Source of the DNA: Calliphora vicina
Lineage: Eukaryota > Arthropoda > Insecta > Diptera > Calliphoridae
DNA length: 64,000 nt
NCBI RefSeq assembly: GCF_958450345.1
Contig: NC_088780.1
Location: 170,854,726 to 170,918,725 of the forward strand
Reading direction: 5' to 3'
Translations under genes and position numbers: made by a program
Notes under the pieces: generated by a model
Databases searched by the model: none
What the model saw: only the letters and a program-made list of their open reading frames with translations
What the model was told of the DNA's origin: nothing
Part shown: piece by piece, positions 36,186-49,765 of the stretch
How the letters are laid out: every line of letters starts with the position of its first letter
Numbering within the stretch: position 1 is the first letter of the stretch

Positions 36186-38937
36186 TATTTCCGATTTAGC
36201 CTGTTATTCACAGGTAGTTAAATCATGTTTGGAACTTTTCAAATCAAATTTGTTTCCTCTATAGAAACAAAATAGAAGCAAAGTGTTGTGACCGACACTG
36301 TAAATATATGTATGTATGTATGTATGTACGTACGTATGGCTGTGTGTGTAGTAGCAGTGTCCATACTTTACAAATAACGGCAGTTAGCGAAATAGGACGA
36401 CAGTGTGTTTGGTAGTGGCATAAAACGAATATGAACTCATAGTAATGGGTACAGTAGCAACTGCTGAGAGAGTGGTACAGGTATGTTTTTGTAGTAGTTG
36501 TAGAAGTCGATGTCATAGTAGTTGTTAGCAACTGAATTTTTTGTTGCTGTAGCTGTGGATGTGGATGTTGCTGCTGATGTTTGTGATAAAAGTTTCTAAG
36601 CTTTTGTGATTGTATGTAGAAGGAGAGCACAATAACATTCACGGCACTTGTGTGATTTCATGTGTACAACAAGCAAGCACTTGTTTACTTGTGCCCAGGT
36701 GAGGTTCGTTGCAAACATGGCAAAAGCCTGTGTATTTGGAGAATATTTACAGTTGCAGTTTTTCCATTGTTTTCGTTTGAGTTCTGTTGCTGTTGCTGTT
36801 TTGTTTTATTGTTTTTAAATGAAAATTCTGGCAATGTTTTACATTTCGAGCAGCGCTTGCTGCGATGTTGTGGAGTCAGCAGATTTTTTGCTGTTGTATT
36901 GTTTTTACACTCACAGAGTTGTTTAAACCATGTTCTCTGGTTCATAAAGCATGAAATATTAAGCATGGCCATATTGCTTTCAGCTGCTAAAACAACAACA
37001 GAAACAGCAACAGCAAAACAAAATCGTTAAAATAGTTTGAGTTCCTTTACAGGTTTGTTTTGTTTTTGCAAATCATCCTCTAACTATGCTTCTGAAGGAC
37101 CTCTTTTTTTACATTTTAATTGAAGTAAAATAAGCCGTGGTTGGATTTGTGTTTTCATTACTACTACTGAGGTGCGGTGAGGTTCCACCAACATTTTGCA
37201 ACTGTGAATATAGATATTTCCAGCCTGGTGAATGGAGAACATAAAAAGGCCAGTTTACCTGCACACAACACAACACAACACATTCATACACAATCACAAT
37301 CTCTCATATACATACATCCGTACGAATGTCTGTATTGAAATTAGTGGCCGTGTAACAATTTTTTTTTTTGCATTCAGATGGATACATATGTATATGTATG
37401 TGTATACTGTACTAGGAACTTTTTGCTGTTCGTCACTAGTCTGTTCGTTTATTCGGTCAGTATGTCAGTCATTTTGTTGGTGAGTCAGCCAGCCGGTGAG
37501 TTTAGATGAAAGTGGCGGCAAAAAAGAAGTAGTTTATTGTCAAGTATTTAGAATGTTTATATGCAGGAGGTCTAGTGTTGACCAACTTGTTCAAATTGTT
37601 ATGACTTTATTAGTGTTGTGAAAATTCCCCTCCATTGTCATTCATTCCCGTTGCTTATAATTCATGTAAAACATTCGTATACCCACACAAATAAGTTTTT
37701 GATCATAGTTTAACAGTTAAATGAAACTACTCGCGAACATACATACATACATACATATCCATGCATTTCTAGTACATGCAAGATGCAGATGATTCTGATT
37801 CGGATGCTGTAGTTGTAGTGGTCCATGTGTTGTTATTGTTGTTACGGCTTTTGATGTTTGGATTCCCCTTCCTACTCCACTCTGTGTACCATCTTTGTTT
37901 TTTGTTACCTTTTTGATTAAGTTTTCAGCGTGTGGTTTGAACTGCTCATTTTTTCACTTTGCTGTGTATGTATGTATGTGTGTTTGTATGTGTGTGTTTT
38001 ATTTTGGAACTTCTGTAGTTCTTATAGTTGCTACATTGTGATTTGCTGCATGAAGTGGTGATAAAATGGTTGTTATGTATTTTGTCTGTTTATTTTTTTA
38101 TGCTGCATTTGCTGTCGACATTATTGTTATGACTTTAAGCCAAAAATCTGCTGAGTTTTAGTACAACATTGAAGTTTATGTGCGGTTAAGGATTTTATAT
38201 TATCTGTCAATGATCTGAAATTGGTTGTGGTTGAGCGTAGTTAAAAGAATTCGGCCCAATATAAACATAACTATGCAGGAAAGATAGTGACTTTAAACTA
38301 CTTAATATAATTAATTTTCCAAGTATAAGTTATAACTACTTATTATTTGACTGAAACACTATTTATTTGTATTCGCGATTTGAAAAAATTCATGCGTCTC
38401 GCTTATTAATAAAGTTTTATATATAAAATTTGTTCTTAAAATTATGACATATATTTTTGAAAACCAAAAATACTTAGTAAACAAATACTTCATTCAATGA
38501 ACAAAATATTTGTTGTTTTTGTGTTACAACCAAAAGTTGTGGCATTTAAATGATTTTTTGAATTTTACGTCTGGAAGCCTTCTTAACATTTGATATTTAT
38601 ACACCAACTCTAAAAAATAGTAGAAGGCAATTTTGTTGTTACATATTTCGGTTCTTTCAGATTTTGAAAAAATATTAATTAATATTGCAAAAATTTCCAT
38701 TTGAAATTAACTAATTTCAGAAGATAATAGATTGGACTAGGGAACTGTTATGGTATTATATTTAGCAAATGTTATAATTTGTTTGCAAATTCGAATAAAG
38801 TTGCAATTCATAGGGTAGGTCGAAAGAAAAGTCAATTATATTAAAGATTAGGTTAATACAATTCCAGAAATGTGGAAATTATTTAAAGTTCAATCCTAAA
38901 ATATCTCAAGTCGTTGTATGTTTTAATAACAAATACA
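36186..38937. other. Low-complexity spacer with microsatellites
   Basis: TATG/TACG at about 36306-36337, GTTGCTGTAG-type GNN repeats at 36540-36580 and 36780-36810, ACACAACACAACACAAC at about 37262-37280, CATA at 37738-37757, and TATG/TGTG at 37966-38000. Several open stretches are products of these repeats. I see no exon I can support. Confidence 0.4.
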
Positions 38938-39178
38938 CAGAGAAAACAGATTCGTGATATCAACCGAATTTGTTGCCCATCGAATGATTCTATCTTAGTG
39001 ACCGAATTTTACAGTTGTGACTACAAAATTTTAGAAGTGGTAACAAAAGTTTGGTTGATTTAACCGAAATTCTTCTTTATAAACTGACTTTCTGTTGGTA
39101 GAACTGCAAAATTCTATGTGTGCAACCGAATCATTCGATTGAAATCCGACATCAAAATCTAGATGTGACATCTGGTAT
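38938..39178. repeat. Dispersed repeat with ACAGATTCGTGATA start
   Basis: The start ACAGATTCGTGATATCAACC and the block ATTCTATGTGTGCAACCGAA recur at 61637-61745. CGAATGATTC and GAATCATTCG form a mirrored pair within it. It is probably a MITE relic. Confidence 0.5.
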
Positions 39179-41389
39179 AGGGGTTCCTTCCCCCGCTAAT
39201 ATGCTATTGTTACTAAATAACATTTACTTTAGTTAAAATTTTTACCAAATATTTAATAATTAATTTGCTCTTGAATCTAATGTTTCTTCTAAACTGAATT
39301 CTAATTTCGAGCTTTGTAAAAATTGATAACATGTTATCTATTAGTATGTAGGTAGAAATAGTGCAAAACTTTAAGTTTAGAAAAATTTATAAGTTTTTAC
39401 TTATTTCAGTAAGATTTAGTTTTAATGTGCTAAATTACAAATTTAATTATCGACAAATTGGGCCAGATCGACAGAAAACTGGTTTCCAAAAACTTAATGT
39501 AAACTAAAGATATTATACAAATAAAAGTATAGAGCAAATGATAATTACAACACAAGCTTTATTTGTAAAAATATTAAAGCTTAGACAAAGTGTGTTCTAC
39601 GAAAACAAATCAAAGGATTTAAGTGCCTGTATTCAGAATTAAACAAATCCGATTAATCTTTTAAAAAGATCCAAAAACTGTTAAAGACCAGAGAAAAAAT
39701 TCTGAACACTATTTTCAATTTTTCGAATCTATTGTTTTGATCTATGATTTCTATTAAGTAGATATTAATATTTTATTGTTTTCATTTGCCAAATATCGGA
39801 TTATAATTTTATTGTCATCATGTGTATGAAATATGTAGGTCTAGAATTTAATATACTTAATGACCACTAGACTGATATCTAACTTCCACGGAATGCATCT
39901 AGTATTATTTTCAATAGTTTGTACTTAGTATTAATCTGACTCTTTGATTTCTAAAGATTTGTGTATAAATAAACGATACATTAAATGGTTAGCATAGCAA
40001 GAATAAATGTATTGTAATGGTTTGCAAAATATTTGTTTTATTGCAAAAAATTATCTAACATATTTATAATGTGTAAAACTGTCAAGGATATTACATATCA
40101 TTATTGTTTTTTCTTTTATTATAATCAAACTAAACTTTCAATTTAAGTTAACCTCATAATCAAATAATCATAACAACAACAAAGAACACACGAATATACA
40201 CGAATATGTATTTTTTAAATCAACAAACGAACAAATCAACACAAACATATGCTGAAATGCTCTTTTTATTGTTTTCAATTTCCATGTGTATTTCTCTATC
40301 TCTCTCTCTCTGTATTTCTCTCTATCTATTGATGTTTCTCTTCTGCATTGTCTCAATTTTCTTCTTGGTTTCAGTAGGTTTTTATCCTGGAAACGTATTG
40401 AAATCGAAACATGTAAAAACGGTTGTTTGATTGCAAACAGTTAGTTTCTTTGCGTCGTTACGAGGAGGAGGTTGTGTTGCCGTCATTTCTTTTTTCAGTT
40501 GTTTTCCACATCTTTCGAAAGACATTGGCATTTCTGAAATTATTTATTACATTTATTCAGATGTGTTTGTGGTGGCATGCATGCAATTACACATGATGGA
40601 TTTCATTGTTTTTGTTTCGATTTTTATTACATTCAAAACGTTTAACAGTTTATTGAGTATAAAATTCTAAGCGGAAATCATAAAATATTTAAATATATGT
40701 ATGTATATTATGTATGTATGTGCTGACTTTCATTTGAAAATCCATTAAGGAATCAATTGCATTATTACCAGAGGAATTTGGTTTGCCGACTCAACCGCAG
40801 TCATCACCATGATTTTATGATTGTTATGTCAATCACACAAACATGTTTATCATGTTTTTTCTGCCTTTATTTCTTAAGTTGAATACAAAATGAAAGCATC
40901 GTAAAGAATTGTAAATTTAATTCATAAAAAATATTGATTTCATTAATAAAAAGCACGTGTATTTTAAACACGAACCCAAATAGCATTTAGGGTCAAATGT
41001 GATCACAAAAAAAAAATGGATTATTATCCATTTATGGGTTTCTGAAATGGTTGCATGAAAATTGAAATAAATAAAAATAAAAATATATGTATTAAAATAC
41101 TTGGCAATCGAATAAAGGATTCAATTAAGGTAATGAGAAAATGGCTTCATTTTTTGAAAGGTTTTTTTAAATGCCATCAAGTGGAAAATTATTTCACATA
41201 AAAATAATTGTTAATTAATGCAAATGGTTTTTGGACAGACATACATAAATATTTATAAAATTATTAAAATTAAACTGCTAGTAACGGTTCAAGTTTAGAT
41301 GATAATCGTGCCTTTATTTCGTCCTCCTAAATAATAAGTACATATTTTATTTTAGAGAAAATTAAGTCTTAGGTCTGGTAATTAGACAT
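39179..41389. other. AT-rich spacer
   Basis: No gene is seen. A (CT)n run lies at about 40295-40325 and a TATG run at about 40694-40722. Confidence 0.35.
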
Positions 41390-41830
41390 ATTTGTCGGTT
41401 ATGAACTAATCGAGTATCCATCGAACTTTTTTTGCACGAATATAGTAGAGAGTTTAGGTGTCCTCATACCATGTTGTTTTTGAATTTTTAACACCGCGAT
41501 CTTTGATATTTTCTACATTGAAATATAACTCTAAATATTGTCCTTTAACCTTTTGGAAGTAAATAATTCTATTCACACTATTTTAAGGATAATATCTTTG
41601 CCTTTAATTAAAATCGAATCAAAAATTATGTTGGACTTTAATTAGTTTCAATGTTATAGGCAATTATGTGTACATACATATATAATTTTAGACAATTTAA
41701 AAAAAAATCATAGATTTGAGAAACCCTTTGGAACCATAATATGTGTGGTAAATTTCATTAAAATTAAAGATGTAAAATCCGAGAATAGCTGTTTTCTGTC
41801 CGTTTTGATATGGATTCTCCCTAAATGCAT
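41390..41830. mobile_element. Diverged inverted copy of the 46.2-kb element
   Basis: Sequence from ATGAACTAATCGAGTATCC through TTTGCACGAATATAGTAGAG, AACACCGCGATCTTTGATAT and TTGGAAGTAAAT matches the reverse complement of about 46320-46790. It is more diverged and lacks recognisable ends. Confidence 0.65.
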
Positions 41831-43891
41831 ATGGGTTTTTAAAGTTATTCTTCAGTAATAAATTTTGTAGACATTTGTTATAATTTATATATCATTCTTG
41901 AATTAAATCTGTGTAAATTTCCTTTTCATATTCGGCAAGTCTTAAGAAAACATTGTTTCGTTCAAATATTTATCCTTTAAAATTACTTTTAACATTGGAA
42001 ACAAATCAAAAATTTTAAGCAATCGTAATATTTTCTTTACAAATATCTCTTAAAAGTTCTGTGCTAACTAACAAGTGAATAAGTTTTAATTTAGTTAGTT
42101 AGCATGCAGTTTTTCAGTTTGAATACAGCTATTTATAGTTAAGCACTTATTCATATATGTAAAAGAAAATGTTCGTATAAAATTTATTTTATAAATCTTT
42201 GATAAAATTTAAATTTCATTGTGGATAGGGTGATAAATATATAATAAAATATGCATTAATGTCTTCGGAAATCTATTGAATTTATTGTTCAACACAGTTT
42301 AAAATAAAATTCCCACTTTTAAATCAATCACTAGAATTTGTTTTGAGACAATATATAAAAAAAAAATAAATAGTAAACAAAAGAAAAGTATTAAGAATGA
42401 GAGAGTGAGGGAAAGAAAAAATGTTTTCTTCATTCATAATTCAATTGTCCAATCATTATAATATAAACAAGATTGATGATAAACTAGAGACAGCACACAA
42501 CAATATTGCCGTTAACATAAATATAAACAAAACCATACACACACACACACACATAGGACTCAGACAATACAAACACCCACACATATACAGACAGATAGAC
42601 GAACGGACGGACGGACATACAGTGCAATAAATATATACGAGTAATATCATGAACTCTTCATGTTTCCTTTCATTTTTTTATTTTTTTGTCTTTCTTCATG
42701 TTCAACTTTTTAGACTAATGGCGCCATGGGGGACAAGGATTATACGAGTACGTAAGTAAACATCCAGATAACTGTGGTAACCATCTACACCAGTGAATGG
42801 GGGATATAATACTAAAGATTTTGTTGTCGTTGTAGTAGCGGTAGTCGTAGTGCTTGCTAGTGCTAGCAGTGTTAGTGATATTTATAACTATGGCAATCTA
42901 ATACTTCATTTTCAATACAAACACTAACCCACCTACATACATTTAAACATACACACATCATACATGCATGCATCCATCCATCCATACATGTTTATACACT
43001 GATTGTATGTGTGTTACTGTGGAAATGTGGAAATGTTTGTGAGTATTATGCTGTAAGGACATGTACTCTCGTATTAGTTCTTATTCACTCACTTTAGTTT
43101 ATGATCTATAAGAGGGTATTTTTCCTTGATTTGGTTGTTGTTATTTTTTATTTCGTCCTTTCGTTTTTGCTATTGTGTGTGTGTGTGAGTATGGGTATCG
43201 TGTGTCCTATAATATGACAAATCGATATGATATTATAATAGTTTTGAGCTCACGATATCATTTTTATTTTATCTACAAATCAAGACCAAACAACAGAACA
43301 CAACACAACACAGCACAAAACACACTACAGAATAATAAAAATGAAAACAAAAGAAAACAAAATCTTGTAAAACACTCTAAATTGACATCGATACACTAAA
43401 TAAGTGTATTTGAGTGTGTGTTAAAGAATAAGTATTTGAATTGCAAGTATGTATTTGTATTCAGTAATAAACATGGTATGTTTAGTGGTAGGCATGTTTG
43501 AACATTCTAAATTATTATTTATTGCATTTGCTTATGAGGGGTATAGAAGCAAAGTCGATAATATCCATTTTTGTCCTGTAATAATTTAATAGTGCCACCT
43601 AGTTGCATTTAATGAATGCTTGTGATCAGTCAATATGTCAATACAAAATACGCTTCTAGTTAAAATAAATCAATGGTAAAATGCTGTCGATTTATTAAGT
43701 AAAGACTGCAATCTCTGCTTACATTACGAGATATTATAACAATGCCACAATAAAGATGTTGGCTGGACTAAAATGAGTTGATATAATTATCATTTGGTTT
43801 ATAATATTAAATGTATAAGTATGTCAGTATTTTCTGTTTAATAACCTTCTTTGGAAGATTATTGTGTGACTATGGCCATGCTGATTAATAA
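41831..43891. other. Spacer with simple repeats
   Basis: (AC)n at about 42535-42553, GGAC repeats at 42604-42615, CATC/CATG at 42961-42985 and (GT)n at 43173-43188. No supported exon. Confidence 0.4.
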
Positions 43892-44374
43892 GTACACTCT
43901 AATAAATTTTCATGTAAATTTCCTATATTAATAGTAGGTAACTTTTCTCCTACTATTATTAGGGTAAAAATACATTTTGTTTGTAAATTCAAATATTTTT
44001 TTTAATAACAAATACTTTTTGTTTTTTTTTTAAATAAAATTGCCCAATTCACAATTGATGTCGTAGTGTTGTAGCATTGTATGTCATAAATATTTTTCAA
44101 ACAAATTTTTCGAAACAAAAACAAAATATTAATAAAAAATATTACAACATACAACGATACAACGCTACGACACCAATTGTGAATTGAGCAAATGTTGACA
44201 ATTTGTGTATTAAACTTTTAAAGTAAGGTTACACAATTTGATTTACATATATTCATAATACTACATTTTGTTTGTATTTTTTGCAGACAAAAGTATGTAC
44301 GCATATTGTGCAATTTTACATGAAAACTTACTTACTTTATAGTGTTAAATTTACATGCATTTTTTAGAGTGTAG
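43892..44374. mobile_element. Nested MITE pair
   Basis: The outer element starts ACACTCTAATAAATTTTCAT and ends in the inverse (ATGCATTTTTTAGAGTGT). Inside it, at about 44039-44192, is a second element with roughly 45-bp inverted arms: TTGCCCAATTCACAATTGAT on the left and the inverse of TTGCTCAATTCACAATTGGT on the right. Neither encodes a protein. Confidence 0.7.
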
Positions 44375-44836
44375 CATGCTTCGAAATGTTTCGAAAATGA
44401 TTTCTATTAATGATTAAAAAGTGATTTATTTGAAAAACAATAATAAAATGTACAGAAATCATAAATAAATCACTCAGATGTTCGAAATATGATTGTTTAC
44501 AAATTTTTTTCTAAATTATATTTAACGCAGTTGGAAGACCAAAATTTTTTTCCTGAATTATTGTCTTTGATTATAATAAAGAAAAGACTCAAAAATGACT
44601 AAAATATGATTCGAAAATGATTCCAAAATGAAATGCAATTCGACTTAAAAATTACTCAAAAATTATTCAAAAACGAGTGGAAATTGATCGGAAGAGGGGC
44701 TCATAAAAGATGCATCAAGAAGAGTCGCGGGTAGGTATCATTTTCTCCCGACAAAAGTATCAATTACGATCAGAAAATGAGCGCATATTTTTCAGCTTTT
44801 TAATCGCGCTTATTAAATACATCTGCAAAATACATT

Positions 44837-46213
44837 GATCTGTGATCACTCATATTTCAGACCAAAATTCGATTACTCACAATATCTAAAATCGCTAATA
44901 ACTTGGCCAATAAGCGTTTAATCCAGAAAAGGAGCTCAATCTGTGATCACTCATATTTCTGACAAAAACTAAATTTTTTATATAAAAACTCACAATATAT
45001 AACTTGGCAGCTCGATCTGTGATCACTCATATTTCTGAACAAAAATCGATTTTTTATATAAAAACTCAAAATATCTAAATTCGCTAATAACTTGATCAAT
45101 AAGCGTTTAATCGAGAAAAGGAGCTCGATCTGTGATCACTCATATTTCTGACCAAAAATCGATTTTTTATATAAAAACTCAAAATATCTAAATTCGCTAA
45201 TAACTTGATCAATAAGCGTTTAATCAAGAAAAGGAGCTCGATCTGTGAACACTCATATTTCTGAACAAAAATCGATTTTTTATATAAAAACTCAAAATAT
45301 ATAAATTCGCTAATAACTTGTCCAATAAGCGTTGTATCAAGAAAAGGAGCTCGATCTGTGATCACTCATATTTCTGATCAAAAATCGATTTTTTATATAA
45401 AAACTCAAAATATCTAAATTCGCTAATAACTTGGCCAATAAGTTTTAATCAAGAAAACTCAAAATATCTTAATTCCCTAATAACTTGGCCAATAAGCGTT
45501 AAATCAAGAAAAGGAGCTCGATCTGTGATCACTCATATTTCTGACCAAAATTCGATTTTTTATATAAAAAATCAAAATATATAAATTCGCTAATAACTTG
45601 ATCAATAAGCGTTTAATCAAGAAAAGGAGCTTGATCTGTGATCACTCATATTTCTGGCCAAAAATCGAGTTTTTATATATAAAAACTCAAAATATCTGAA
45701 ATCGTTAGTAACTTGGCCAATAAGCGTTTAATCAAGAAAAGAAGATCAATCTGTGATCACTCATATATCTGAACAAAAATCGATTTTTTATATGAAAACT
45801 CAAAATATCTAAATTCGCTAATAACTTGTCCAATAAGCGTTGTATCAAGAAAAGGAGCTCGATCTGTGATCACTCATATTTCTGACCAAAAATCGATTTT
45901 TTATATAAAAACTCAAAATATATAAATTCGCTAATAACTTGATCAATAAGCGTTTAATCAAGAAAAGGAGCTCGATCTGTGAACACTCATATTTCTGAAC
46001 AAAAATCGATTTTTTATATAAAGACTCAAAATATCTAAATTCGCTAATAACTTGGCCAATAAGTTTTAATAAAGAAAAGGAGCTCGATCTGTGATCACTC
46101 ATATTTCTGACCAAAAATCAATTTTTTATATGAAAACTCAAAATATCTAAATTCGTTAATAACTTGGCCGATAAGCTTTTAATCAAGAAAAGCAGCTCGA
46201 TCTGTGATCAAAA
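44837..46213. repeat. 113-bp satellite array
   Basis: About twelve head-to-tail units begin ATCTGTGATCACTCATATTT, continue with AATCGATTTTTTATATAAAA and CTAATAACTTGATCAATAAG, and end AAGAAAAGGAGCTC. Spacing measured at 45128, 45241 and 45354 is exactly 113 bp. Some units are shortened (near 44950-45010 and 45440-45490). Open minus-strand stretches are by-products of the repeat, since 113 is not a multiple of 3. Confidence 0.92.
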
Positions 46214-46222
46214 AATTTTTTA

Positions 46223-46862
46223 TTGGGTGTATGACTTAAAATTGCGGAATTCTTTTCAAACCATTAACTTTTGTTTTGAAACATTTGTATAATATTAATT
46301 TATTCAAAGTATTAGCCATTTAGGGAAAGCGGACAGCAGTCGGATTTACCATTTCCGATTTTAATGAAATTTACCACATACATACTATATCCAATATGTT
46401 TCTCATATCAGTGACTTTTTCAATGTAAACTCATTGCGATGTAAAAATATCGCGATTTAAAAATTGAAAAATTTTTTTAAAATTGTCTAAAATGATATAC
46501 ACATAACATAATTGCCCATAACTTTGAAACTACTCAAAGATCATTATAATTTTTGACTGCATTTTAAAGCCAAAGATATTGTCCTTAAAGTGTTGTGAAT
46601 AAAATAGTTTACTTCCAAAATGTTAAAGGTCAATATTCGGAGTATATATTTCAATGTAAAAAATATCAAAGATCGCGGTGTTAATAATTAATAAAGAACA
46701 CGGTATGAGGACACCTAAACTCTCTACTATATTCGTGCAAAAACATTTCGATGTATACTCGTTTAGTTCAGGAGTTATTTCATATAAATTCATAAGTTAT
46801 TAAAAATAAATACTATAAGCCATCTATTGTAAATCCCGCACTTTTAAGCCATACACCCAATA
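46223..46862. mobile_element. TIR element next to the satellite
   Basis: The left end TTGGGTGTATGACTTAAAAT and right end, inverse TTGGGTGTATGGCTTAAAAG, are near-perfect inverses of about 25 bp. TA flanks both ends, consistent with a Tc1/mariner-type target duplication. It is about 640 bp without a coding frame and abuts the last satellite unit. A diverged inverted relative is at 41390-41830. Confidence 0.7.
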
Positions 46863-49460
46863 TGTTTGACCAACGACCACAATTAGATATACTCACCAAT
46901 ACATTTAAAGTTTTATGTATAACTTAATGTTACTTATTTACTTAATTGAAACAATTTTCTAAAGAGGTAAACAAATAGCAAGAAATTTACTAAGTTAAAA
47001 GAAACCTAAAAATTCTAGACAACTGCCGTGTTAATGGTGTCTTTCAATCGAAAAAGTGGCTTAGTGTTGTTCTAAGTACATGCTAAAATATATTAAAAAT
47101 ACAATTACTAAAAAACAAAACAATAAACGACAAAAGACAAAAGACGAAAAAAATGTAAAATAATTTCATGCATAACACGGACTGTTTGTTTACGTCAGTA
47201 TGGTCCTGCGAAACAGCCTCACCAGTGGACAATATTTACGGTAACGATGCGAATCGCATAAATTTTGCTCAAAATGTCTAATTCTGCAAAATTATGGAGC
47301 ACAGTTACAGTTTGCAATAACTTTTTATATTTTATTTTATTAAATTTTTTTGCTTCCACTTTTTTATTTGCTTAATTTTATTTAATAAAATTGAAACAAC
47401 AGGACAAAAGAAATAACGCGACAAACTAGTGACACAAACAGCAGCATTGAAGACCTCTATTTAATTATCATAATTCGTTAAAGGGAGTATGAGTATTTGT
47501 TGTTATTCGTGTTTTTTATTTCAATATTAGAAAATTTGTATTTGTATTCAGTCGAGTTGTATTGAGTTGAGTTGAGCTAAGTTGACTTGACTCGGCTCGG
47601 CTCGAATTGTAAATAATTATAATTTTAACAATTAAAGTTATTGTTGTTGTCAACACCCTTTCCTTGTACAGTAAAATACCATAAAATGCCTTTGGCTCCT
47701 TTGTTGTTTGTAGCTGTTGATGGCGAGAATGATGATCATGATGATAATGATGATGCTGATGTTGATTATTAAATTTTTTTTTATTATAGAAAATATATTT
47801 TATTTATTCACTTTATTTTTGTATTTCTGAACATTTAACAATATGACTATTGTTGTAATTCAACGCAACTCGACTCGACTCAAAACTGGCTTTTACTGTT
47901 AACCTCTTTTGCATTATTATTATTTCATTTTCCTTGCTACTACTACTACTACTATTGTTGTTTATGTTGTTGGTGATGGTTTTGTTATTGTTGTTGCTGC
48001 TGCTGCTGTTTTTTTTCTTCTTTGCTACAAAAGTATAAAATCCTGTTGCTACTTGTAGTTGTAGTGGTAGTGTTGTGGTACTGCTACGAATACGGAGGGT
48101 TGACTTTCCGTTTTTGCTGCTGTTGTTGTTCTTGTATCTGTGTTGTCATTACTTATTACGTACTTATGTCTGTATGAATGTTGGTGTGTGGGAGGGGATG
48201 TGTTCGTATTTGAATACAGCCGTACATCAGTTAAAGAGTACACGAGTACATGGTGGCAAAGACGAGAACAAAAACAGACAAAGCGAGAAACGTATAGACT
48301 TCTGTCAAGTTGAATTGAGTTGAGTTGAGTGGAGATGAGATGAGTTGAGAGGAGTGATGGTGGGTGGAGATGATGAAGAATCGGCAGCAGCAGCAAAAGT
48401 TGAAGAAGACCCCTAGTAGGAGTAATAACAATACTTTATTATATCATTTTCTGTAATTTTATGATGATGTTATTTTGTTTTTGTTTGCTGGTTTTTTGTT
48501 GTTGTTGTTGCTGTTTTAATTTTTTGTTTTCAGTTTTGACTTGTTTTATTGTAAGTGAGTTTCGTGTATTTAATTAAATAAGTTTTTTTTTAGCGTTTTT
48601 CTTATGCCGTTGAAATTAAAAGTTACTTAAAGGTTAATGAAACCACATTAGGAGTAGACAAAAGTTTGAGCAATAAGTCTAAGTTAGATGGGCTTTTAAC
48701 CAACCAAAGTTTTGTAATCATACTTAATAGGAATTTAAATTACTCCCGTTTTGTTGAAACTTTAAAAAAAGATTTATAATCATTTATGAAAAATTAAATT
48801 AATATAAATTTTTGGCTGGGTAAAAAGGGAGTTTACAAAACAGCTAGTTAGTTATTTGTTGTAGACGTTAAATTTCATTTAAACATATACAACTTTTTTG
48901 TGAATCATTGTGGTTGATCAGATATTAATATATTATAATATATGAGGCGAACATCAATCTTTACTATTTTAGTTTCTAAGGTATTCATATTTATTATATT
49001 ATATGTTTTATAACATGGAATAATATTATAGAATTAGATGCAGATATGAAGCAGGTTTGAGTCAAATTCACATATAGGTTTGCAGATTGCTATATTGGCT
49101 TTAATAAACATAGTTTGATTTGCTCTGAAATTAATAATGTATGAAATTACCGTTATCATTTAAATACAGCTACTGCCAAACTAACTGCAACTACCGTTAC
49201 TGAAGTAATCAAAATTAGCGTTACCTTCAAAATGACTACAAAAAATAACGAATGCAAAAACTCTTTACTACTACGTCATTTGAGACTTTAAAACTTTGTT
49301 TGCTTTTCCTATATAATTTATTAAAATATGTAAAGGGTCTTCCAAAAGAGACTGACGAACTTTTACAATTGATAGCGTTCATATTGTTGATGCTACATAT
49401 ATCGAATTGGCTGTTATTTATTTGTTGTGCCAAATGCTCACACATCATCCATTTTACGGT
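46863..49460. other. Low-complexity spacer
   Basis: GTTGA-type pentamers at about 47550-47600 and 48306-48354, their inverse (CAACTCGACTCGACTC region) near 47870, CTA repeats at 47938-47955, and TTG/CTG-rich stretches at 47960-48010 and 48490-48515. I find no supported exon. Confidence 0.4.
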
Positions 49461-49765
49461 GAGGCCCATTTATGGATGAATGGGTATGTAAACAACTAAA
49501 ATTGTCGAATTTGAGATGATACCAATCCGTATTAGATGCAAGAGTGTCCAATACATCCCGAAAAACTCACTGTTTGGTGTGGATTTTGGGCTGGACATTC
49601 TGCACTAGCGATTTGAGTGCGTGTACATCTCATGTTGAGGTGATGTGAACCGGTCACCGAGATCATGCGATTTTACCCCGTTAGACTTTTTCGTGTGAGG
49701 TTTTATTAAGTCGCATTTCTATGCGAATAAGCCACCAATCTCAGCGGCCTTCAAAGCAAAATAAC
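49461..49765 (+). pseudogene. Mariner-superfamily transposase relic
   Basis: Translation gives EAHLWMNGYVNN, a stop, NCRI, DDTNPY, then IHPEKLTVWCGFWAG. After degraded sequence comes SPRSCDFTPLDFFV, a stop, and GFIKSHFYANKPPISAAFKA. These are the motifs around the second and third catalytic acids of a Tc1/mariner-type (IS630) transposase family common in arthropods. At least four in-frame stops show it is dead. Further decayed C-terminal sequence may continue to about 50240. Confidence 0.8.

Noticed and set aside
36259..37030. Open frames of 122-127 codons on both strands
   Set aside because: They consist of microsatellite-derived His, Gln, Thr or Cys runs; no conserved segment.
45096..46114. 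Two 89-codon minus-strand frames with similar peptides
   Set aside because: They are translations of the 113-bp satellite; the period is not a multiple of 3, so the frame rotates.
48049..48396. 115-codon minus-strand frame
   Set aside because: Built from GTTGA pentamers and CTG-type repeats; no family features.
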